NCBI GenBank assembly: GCA_022225965.2
Contig: JAKJXP020000060.1
Location: 222,869 to 286,868 of the forward strand
Reading direction: 5' to 3'
Origin: Diatrype stigma
Lineage: Eukaryota; Ascomycota; Sordariomycetes; Xylariales; Diatrypaceae
DNA length: 64,000 nt
Position numbers and translations under genes: made by a program. A model generated the notes under the pieces. The model saw only the letters and a list, made by a program, of their open reading frames with translations, did no database searches and was not told the origin of the DNA. Shown here in pieces: positions 55,850-64,000 of the stretch (position 1 is its first letter; the number at the start of each line of letters is the position of its first letter).

Positions 55850-58800
55850 TTTTACTTTTTAAATAAACTTAAGCGCAAAAACGAAAACAACTTCGAATAT
55901 ATAATTATGCGTTTTTTCGAACAGTTAAACGTAAATAACGATAACAAATTCGATTTCCAAAATATCGTAATTTCGACAAAAAGCCGGTATAATATAAAGG
56001 TAACGATTAAAAACTTACGTTATTTCCTAAAAACGCAGCTATTAAAAAACGATTCGACGAAGCCTTAAAAGCGAAATAAATATATTTTTGCCCGTATTAT
56101 TAGCATAAATAATTCGACGTTAAATTATTAAGTATAAATATTTGCATTATTTATTAAATAAAAGATAATAAAAAATTAATAAACGAGCCTTTTTATTTTT
56201 TTATTGGCAATAATTTAGATTTTAACGACGTTTTTTTCTGGCTTATTCCGTTTAAAGCAATCGAAGAATTATTTATTATAAAAGTTTATATTATAATTAA
56301 TGTTTTTATTATTCGTTTTATTATTATATAACTTAATTAATTAATTAATCTTTTATAAATTCGTAATTAATAATATAAATATACGGAATATATTATGCAT
56401 TTTTTACGCGATATTAACAAAATATATAATGAATTACCTTTATTTCTAAAGCATTTCGATATAATTTTTTTTCGTTCTAAAAATACCGACAATGTTCCAG
56501 AAATAAGACGTTAATTTCGCCGGCGGTTTCGTATTCGTCGCTAAGTTATATATATATGGCTAAATTTTTTTTCTGCAAATTATCCGGGCTATATAAACTT
56601 TATATTAAATCATTATAACTTATTTCAATTATTTAAAAATAACGATATTTACGATTTACTTAATATTTACGAAACGAATAAAATATATATAACGATAAAT
56701 CCAAATGCGGATCCCGTAAATAAGGCTATTCCAAAAAATATCGATATATGCAATAAAGCGGCGGTTCTTAATTTATTTATTAAAGCATTTAAATTAAACC
56801 GTTTAAAAAAAAACAATAAGAATAATCCGTCGTTTCCGAAATCGAATATATCGTTATAAATAATTTAATTAAACGTTATTTATTATTTTTTAATGCCATT
56901 TATGCGGCAAACCTTTTTTAATGAATTTAATTAATCCTGCGTTTTATTTTTTCTTACGTATTTTATATTTTATCCCTATAATAAGGCCGACTTTATTAAG
57001 TTTCGGCAACGTATTATTAAATATTAAAACTATTTTAATTATATTATGCGTTAAAAAAATAATTGCTTTGCTAAGCATTATACTTTTCGATATATTGCAT
57101 TAAATACTTTAATACGTAGGCAAGTCCGTAGTTATAACCGTTATTTTACGAATAAGGAATTTAATTCGTCCATTTTTAAGCGCTAATTATAGGAAGCTTT
57201 TAAAAATCCGAATAAACTTAAGGCATAAGTTATTTTTAATTGCATTATCCGGTTTATAGGTATTATTAAAAGCATTCGTCTTTTTTAATATAAGCATCGG
57301 CGAAAATTAAAAGCCTTTTTTTATTATTTAAAACTGCCGTTTATATTTATTACTTTAAGTCCGATAAATTTTTATTAATAAAGCTTATATCGTTATATGC
57401 TTAAATTTAACCGATAAAAGCAATTAAACGAATATAAACGAATAAGTTTATTTCGGCGCTTATTACGTAAAAATCCTTATATTGCTGCGTAGCATTTCTT
57501 TTTTCGGATTACCTTATTTCGAAAGATCGTATTGACGGAAAAATTTAATTTCGGCGATTTTTAATACCGCTTTAAATAACAAAATCGTAATAGCGGTTAC
57601 GTTTATGAATTGTATTAATTTAAAGGTAGCCCTTTTCCGGATATAAATATATAAAAAGATCGGAACATATACGTTAAGGTTTGGGGTTATTATATTATTG
57701 CCATAAATCCTAAGCCCCAAAAAATCAACCGCGGCGATACGGATAATAATCCGTTATGCATTAATCATTTTTATACGGAACTTATGTAATAATAATTAAA
57801 CAATATCGTAAATCGTTATTAACGTTATAAATATTTTATTACGTATTATTTTCGGGTTATTAAGAAAACGACTAACGAAACTCGGAAAAAAGGCGAAAAG
57901 TTACCAAATTCCGTTTACCGCTTTAATTTTTTACGCTTTATACGAAACGAATCTTGCGTTATTAAAATAAAAAATAAGTCCTAGTAATTATTTAATACCG
58001 TATATAATAATATTTATCTTAACCAATTTAATTTATTAATAATTATATTATGGCTAATTAATACGGATATTTTTCCGTATATTAGCGATGCGGCTATTAT
58101 TAATTATGCAGTCAAATATTACGGCAAATCCGAATAATAATTTATTATATATACTTAAATTGCTTAATTTATTTTGCCGTATATAATTAATAATAATCCC
58201 ATGCTTTCGTTTATTTTTAAGCTTATAAATAAGTTTATTAAAAAAAGGAATTATTTTGCTTAAAAGGTTTATTATTATTTGTTATAATTCTTTTTATAAA
58301 AAAATAATCGTATAATACGCAGCATCGATTATCGCCTTTTTAAGAAGCATATCCGAATTCTGGACCTTAATAACGAAGGCGACGAAATTAAAAAGAACGC
58401 TATAGCTTGGGAAAAATATAAGCAAAAAGGTACATATATGGAATACGTTTCGTATTTCGAATTCGTCGAGCGCTGGGATTTTAAAGGTTAGGACTTTAAA
58501 AAATGATATGTTATTAATGCGTAACTTAAAGTATTAAATTATTTTCCTCGTTATAAGCTTATTCGAACTTATTAGCAATTCTTTAATTTTTATCGAATAA
58601 AGCTATTATTAAATTATTTTTATTGCTATATTAACGAATTATTAATTAATAACGAGATTAAATTCGATAATTATATCGCAATATATATATATTATATGTA
58701 ACATTATATTTATAAAGATAATTATTATGGCACGGTTAATCGAAAAAATATTTAGCCCGATAATAAAAAGTTTAAGCCTGGTTTAAATAATGCGAATAAT

Positions 58801-60830
58801 ATTACTTTAAAAAATTGGCAATATATTATTCGAATAATACTAGATTTTTTATTTAAATAAAAAAACGTTAAATTATTTGGCTACCGTAATATTAATATTA
58901 ATTACGATTAGTCTTTTTATATTAATCGGTATATTTATGAAAATTTCGCCAGCGGTAATTATTAAAAAAAACGCCGCAAAAAATATTCCGATAATTACGA
59001 TATTAAAAACTTATTATTAAATATAATTAAAACTTTAAATCCCGAATAACGAATTATATATAATATAGTAATTAATTATTATTAAAGCTTTTTTATTAAT
59101 AATTAGCCAAAGCAATTATTATTATACGTTAATAGCGGTAATGGAATTAAAAAGTTTTATTTTATTAAAATTATATCGTTACATTTTTAGTAGCTATTTA
59201 TAATAAATAAGTCGTTCGTAATTCGAATTGCTTTAATTGGCGTAATTAATAATTAAATTAACGGCTAAATATTGTATTTTTTATTTTGCTTATTTATTAA
59301 TAGCGAATATAAATTCTTAATAAAAAATGCTAGCTTATTAAATACTTTATAACGGCGTTTTCGTAACGTTTATTTTCTTATTATCGACGAAAAAAGCATA
59401 TTCGGTTTATAAAACTTAAGTTAAATTAACCGGCGGCTTTAAGAAATCTTTTTTAATTGCCGTAATAGCTATTTTGGCGGCTTAAATATATTGCTTATCG
59501 AAAATTTCTTTTAATTACTTTCCGTTATAAATAAGCCGTTATATGCTTTTAAGTAATTAATTAAATATTACGACATTATTAAATACGGGTTATATAAAGC
59601 CTTTAAGCGTTTGATATTTTTTATTATTATTTAGCGCCAATAAGGATTCGAATAAGCCCGATTTTGCGAAGCCTTATTAAAATTACGATAATTTAAGGTT
59701 TTTGCCGCTTTTTGGGAATTATTAACGTCTAAATATATTATAAAGTTTTTTTTTATCGAAATTATAAATTTCGATAATGTTATATGTATTTATTTTATTA
59801 AGGCTCGTATTAATTAATATAATCATAATTATATAATACGACTTGCAAATTTAATTATTTAGATTTATGCTAAACATAAAGGATTTAATATAAATAAGGC
59901 CGTTTTTTTTAATGCTGGTAATTTTTTTAAAAGCTTTTTTATTTGCATTAAATATTGGGTTATGTTAATACGTAATTTATAAGGCCATATCGGTTTTATA
60001 AACGGAATTTAAAATACGGTATATAATATTTCTTAAACTTAAGGCTTAAACGTTATAAATAATATTCCGGAAATTATTATAATAACTTTTAATAATTATA
60101 TTGGCCCGGCATTTATTGGCTCGAATAGCCGCAAATTTCGTAACGATTAAGGCAAAACTGTCGTATTTATTCTTCGGATTTGATAGGATTTTGTCGTAAA
60201 AGGTATTATTTATTACCGAAAGCAATTTCCTTTATTTATTGCATATGCTATTATAATGCATAAATTTTAAGGCGTTATTTTGCGTCAGGTAATATGCGAT
60301 ATTTCGGATCGTAAATTTATTATTAAATTATTATATATAGCCGTTTTTAAAATATCTGCATTATAAGGCTTAATATTCGATGTTCCATTTAATTGCGGCC
60401 GTTTTTATTACGAGAATAATTATCCGTTTATATAAATAAAACTTAACGATTATAATATCCGTTTAAAGCATATTTTAATTCGGCCTTTATATATAGTTTA
60501 TTTTCGGCAATTCCTTATTTATTAATTTAATAGCGATAATTTTAATAACAGCAGTTTTTATAGCATTAGCTTTATTTCGTAAGAAATTCTTAAATATAAA
60601 TGCAATAATTTTTTTCTTTATTACGGCAATTTTTCGTATTCTTCATATTTTTTTAGCTTAATTTTGCGTTTTCTTTTTTATTTGCAAATATATATTAAAT
60701 ATTTTGCCGCCTTATAATTGTAACCGTTTATTTTTAATTTAAATCGTATATGGCTTAGCCGTAATTAAATTAATGTTTTCGTCGTAAATGTTTGGCCTAT
60801 CGTTTTTTTTAATTCGGAACTTTGTAAATA
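55850..60830 (+). mobile_element. Helitron (rolling-circle transposon), destroyed by RIP
   Basis: Plus-strand remnants in the order expected for a fungal Helitron transposase. Upstream DUF6570-like part: NNLDFNDVFFWLIPFKAIEELFI (about 56208-56276), HIMHFLRDINKIYNELPLFL-like sequence (about 56390-56450), and FDIIFFRSKNTDNVPEIRR followed by RRRFRIRR and NYPGYINFILNHYNL (to about 56620). Before the helicase: ILDLNNEGDEIKKNAIAWEK-like (58360-58410), then MEYVSYFEFVERWDFKG (about 58438-58490) and VLNYFPRYK-like (about 58530-58560). Helicase Walker A: LLLYVNSGNGIKKFYFIK (about 59114-59170), where GGGTGKS has degraded. Pif1-type C-terminal motif: FPLFIAYAIIMHKF, then RQVICDISDRKF and AVFKISAL, ending DVPFNCGRF (60216-60410). 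All frames carry many stops; most changes fit C-to-T/G-to-A. Termini (TC...CTRR with 3' hairpin) were not located, so borders are approximate. The HUH nuclease motif itself was not read with confidence. Confidence 0.85.
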
Positions 60831-63800
60831 TGTTATTCTTAAAGATGCATGTTTTTTTTAATATTTTATAATTTTCGTATCCATATTTTGTAATACTGGC
60901 TCCGGAAATAAACCAATAGCCATAAAACGGCCATATATAATAAACGTTAATTTTATACTGTTAATACGGCGTAATATTAAATTATTTATAAGCTTAAATA
61001 TATAAAGCCGTTTTAATATTTATATTGGTTAATAAAAAATACATAATCTTACCCATAAAAAGGCCGATTTTAATAGCTACGTATATTTCGTATGCTTGTA
61101 TCGGCAATTTTTTATTAGTCGTATAGGTCGAAAATAATTAGGGCCTAATTATTACATTCCAAAACTTAATATCCATAATGTTCCATTTAATAAATCGTTT
61201 TTAAATCATTCCTATTAAAAACGTAATAATTAAATGAAATAATATTTATATGCTATTAATATATAATTCATATAAATACGTATAATAAATACATATTTAA
61301 ATAAAAGTAACATTTAATTTGATTAATACCGCAAATTCTTTATAAAAGCGATAAAATTAATAAGGTATAATGAAAAAAAATATATCGATTGGCTTTTTAA
61401 GAATATCAATAATTTATTTAATGCTGGCATAATCGATAATAATTTAAGTAAGCTTTTGGTTTTTTTTAAGCGTACGATAAAATGAATTCTTTTCGATGCT
61501 AGGAATAGAAATATTACGAATAAGCGGCTTAGATCTTTAATAATGGCTTTTATTATTAAAAATGGAAATATGTAAGGTTCGACGAATTAGCTCTTATATT
61601 TTTTCGTCCTTAATTGTATTAACAGTAAGTCGTAATTTGCGGTTATTTATAATAATTGTTATGTACGAAAGATTTAATTTAAATAATAATATATTAAGAA
61701 CGAATTAAAGCTAACGGGCAAAATAAAATTATTACATAAAAAATTAAAGCTTAAAAATTAAGAGTATTAAATAAAAAAATTTACCTTATATATTATAATA
61801 GATTTGGCCTATTTAAGTGGCTTATAATTATTTTATTTAAGGCATGTATTATATTTGCTGTATTATTATAATTAAAAAAAATACCAGTTACAATTATTAA
61901 AGCTTATTTATATAATATTTATAAACCAAATTTTTAATTAGATTTAATTAATTTATTTAAAAACCAAATTTTTAATTAGATTTAATTTATCTGCTTATTT
62001 ATTATATCTTTATTGCCAGGTCGTTTTTTTTCGAGAAATTCATTTTATATCATCGCAATAGCTTATATATTATTTGTTTTAATCGTCGCCATTTATAACT
62101 ATATCGTCGTATTTCGTTATTTATAAGCATTGTAATATAGGATTATTCGGCAGTTTATTAATTACAATTCATGGCAATAAAACTTTTTAGCGCCAAATTA
62201 TTAATCATTACGTTTTTTTTATCGATAAAACCCTTACTTTTAATTACGACTTAAATATTAGCCCTTATTTTATAAGTAATAACGATAAACTTTTCCGTAA
62301 TATTAAAATGCCTAGTTATATAAATGCGACAATTTTTAAGGTTCGAATTGCCGAATTATAACTTGCCTTAAATTATAAGTTTTAATCCGAATGCCTGTTT
62401 AAAAATAAAATTAAAGGCATGGCTTCGTTTATTACCGAATACGTTAATCCGTTCAAGCTGCTATTCGTATTCGAAATTAATCCGGAATACGCCATGAAAA
62501 AAAATAATAAAACGACATATAATACTAATAAGCCGACGTTTATTTAAGTGCCGTAGTAAATACTTTTAGGCTTATCCAAATATTAAATTGGCGTTTTGTA
62601 TTAAGTGCTTCAAAAAATGCTCCTAATTTTCGATTCGTTAATAATTCATAATACATATTAAAAAATTTAATAGGTATATTGCGATTTCTGAAAAAGATCC
62701 GCTTTAAATAAATTTTGTTTTATTATTATCGTCTTTATAAATAAGTTCTTATAATAAAATAATAAATAAACTTATGGCTTTTGGGTTATTTATTTCTTTA
62801 AGGCTTTATTTATGGATTCCTTTTATATAAAGCAATAATATAATAACAACTACGATTAAATCATTATATCGTCGAATATGCTAAATAACTGGAAAAGAAT
62901 AATTAAAAAACATATCGGCCTTAAGAATAAAAAATTAAATAAGCGCAATTAAATAGCCAATAATTAATTTAATTAACTTATTACCGTTAATTCCGATTTA
63001 TCGTCGGATATTATCCGTATTTTCCTTTATAAACGCCAGCTTTCGTTTAATTCCAATTTAATGCAGCAATTACGTCGCTTATTCTTTATGTTTTTTTAAA
63101 ACCGCTTTCGCCAGCCCTTTTTTTAATAGCCCCTTTCCCAATAGTTTTTTTTTTAGTAGTCATTATTAATGCGGTCCTAGCCGTTTTTGGATTTCGCCTT
63201 TCGATTACGACTATTCATAAGCAATAAAAAACTAAATGCTTTATGTAAATACGAATATTATACGCCTTATTTAAAGCACGAACTTTCGACCGAATATTTA
63301 ATAAACGAATTATATCCTTTATTTCCCGTAGGCTAAAAAAAATGGGATTCGTATTTTCGCGATTTTTAACGACAAAATAATTAAAGAAGCTATAAATACG
63401 AATTATATTTATGCGATAAATTATATTAAATTATTACGCTTAAATTTAAAAAAAGATTAACGAAAAGCGTTATTTATAAAATTTAAGCTATCGGTAATTA
63501 ATATAATTCTAAACAAAAAATTATAATAATAAAAACGATTAATTGCAAGCAAAAACGTTCGAAGTATTTTCCAAGCCTAAATTTCTAAACTTAATTTCCG
63601 TATTACATTACCTTTATAAAATAATTTCCGATTAAGTTTTAACATTTTACGCCAATCCAAAAAATAAGCAAGTAAAATGGCCCAGCAATCCCAAAAAAAT
63701 CGCCCCGCGCGGGAAATTTTTTTGACCCGGAAAAAAAAAAAAAAGGTCCCCGAAGCTTACATAAGGCCGTACCTTTTTTTTCTTTTCGTAGCGGTTAAAC

Positions 63801-63845
63801 AAATTTTATATTTTAAATGCTTAATTGCTAGCTGCTATTAATTGC
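60830..63845. repeat. RIP-mutated AT-rich DNA, identity unresolved
   Basis: About 3 kb of TA-rich DNA. An imperfect direct duplication of about 37 bp (AAACCAAATTTTTAATTAGA...) occurs at 61923-61996. Near 62300-62550 a plus frame stays recognisable for a while (MASFITEYVNPFKLLFVFEI from about 62408), suggesting another degraded coding sequence of unknown family. A CCCGCGCGGG palindrome is at about 63705-63714, followed by an A run at 63728-63742. No element borders were found. Confidence 0.6.
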
Positions 63846-63880
63846 TACAAAAGGGGCAAAAGGAATAAAAGGGTCAGAAT

Positions 63881-64000
63881 GGGCAGAATGGGCAGAATGG
63901 GCAGAATGGGCAGAATGGGCAGAATGGGCAGAATGGGCAGAATGGGCAGAATGGGCAGAATGGGCAGAATGGGCAGAATGGGCAGAATGGGCAGAATGGG
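63881..64000. repeat. 9-bp tandem satellite GGGCAGAAT, continuing past the window end
   Basis: Perfect 9-bp periodicity for 120 bases (13 full copies plus 3 nt), preceded by one variant unit GGGTCAGAAT at 63871-63880. There are no substitutions among copies, although the DNA before it is heavily RIP-mutated. It is not the fungal telomere repeat (TTAGGG). Confidence 0.97.

Larger units (their letters stand above)
53600..55850. repeat. RIP-mutated AT-rich repeat block
   Basis: Sharply AT-rich DNA with CpA/TpG depletion and retained CpG. Contains the two tandem repeat arrays listed separately. No intact gene; stop codons are frequent in all frames apart from the repeat arrays. Confidence 0.75.

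Noticed and set aside
56921..57103. Small hydrophobic frame in AT-rich DNA
   Set aside because: Out-of-frame reading inside the Helitron relic; Ile/Leu/Phe-rich as expected of AT-rich DNA.
40400..64000. CRISPR array or bacterial-type island
   Set aside because: Tandem repeats have no unique spacers and the genome is fungal.
63871..64000. Telomere repeat
   Set aside because: Unit is GGGCAGAAT, 9 bp, not TTAGGG or a known fungal variant.

Overview
This window comes from a filamentous ascomycete (Pezizomycotina), most likely a sordariomycete. The evidence is spliced genes with 50-92 nt introns bearing GTRNGT donors and CTRAY branch sites, a conserved eukaryotic gene set of clear fungal type (NUC1, SEC63, STE14, PEX8-like, ZRT3-like, TMEM170, DENN/LCHN), the fungal-specific DUF6604 and CbxX-type AAA families, and long AT-rich tracts with repeat-induced point mutation (RIP): CpA/TpG depleted, TpA enriched, CpG kept. 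The host DNA is roughly balanced in base composition. No bacterial, organellar or CRISPR features are present, and I found no convincing tRNA or rRNA.

Layout. 1-863 (-) NUC1/EndoG nuclease, cut by the window edge. 2805-3804 (-) SDR oxidoreductase. 4855-5189 is coding-like but broken and unresolved. 6206-8397 (-) SEC63 and 9370-10425 (-) STE14 lie in tandem. 11414-12245 (+) hexapeptide O-acetyltransferase converges 6 bp from 12252-12816 (-) TMEM170-like protein. 13324-15576 (+) PEX8-like peroxin. 16865-18575 (-) ZRT3-like zinc transporter. 19805-22769 (+) DUF6604 pseudogene. 23516-24344 (-) DUF1264/OBAP-like protein. 24910-25188 MITE-like inverted repeat. 25571-27855 (+) DENN/LCHN-like protein. 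28500-29240 (+) truncated dipeptidyl peptidase III relic. 29633-31304 (-) F-box protein. 32740-35965 (+) large secreted Ser/Thr-rich protein. 36545-38271 (+) MFS transporter, convergent with 38489-39800 (-) multi-pass membrane protein.

From 40 kb the window becomes a repeat landscape. At 40279-46317 sits a complete but RIP-destroyed Ty1/copia LTR retrotransposon (- strand; two 136-bp LTRs, 5-bp target duplication GCATA), directly abutting a tyrosinase relic (46323-47007). A normal gene island follows: a triple-AAA CbxX/CfqX ATPase (47347-50646, -) and a low-complexity hypothetical protein (51374-52369, -). From about 53.6 kb to the end the DNA is again RIP-mutated. It holds a 42-bp tandem repeat, a 15-bp repeat that would encode Lys/Pro-rich pentapeptides, a degraded Helitron (+ strand, about 55.9-60.8 kb, Rep-side flank and Pif1-type helicase motifs recognisable), unresolved AT-rich DNA, and an unmutated 9-bp satellite running off the end.

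The genes are mostly independent housekeeping functions (ER translocation, prenyl-protein methylation, peroxisome import, zinc homeostasis, membrane traffic), not a pathway cluster. I did not find a convincing new multi-gene system. The most interesting items are the exactly bounded RIPped copia element beside a tyrosinase relic, the RIPped Helitron, the pseudogenes with CAG-to-TAG and TGG-to-TGA/TAG breaks outside the AT-rich blocks, the clean 9-bp satellite, and the MITE-like element. Exon structures were assembled by eye from reading frame, splice sites and family motifs.
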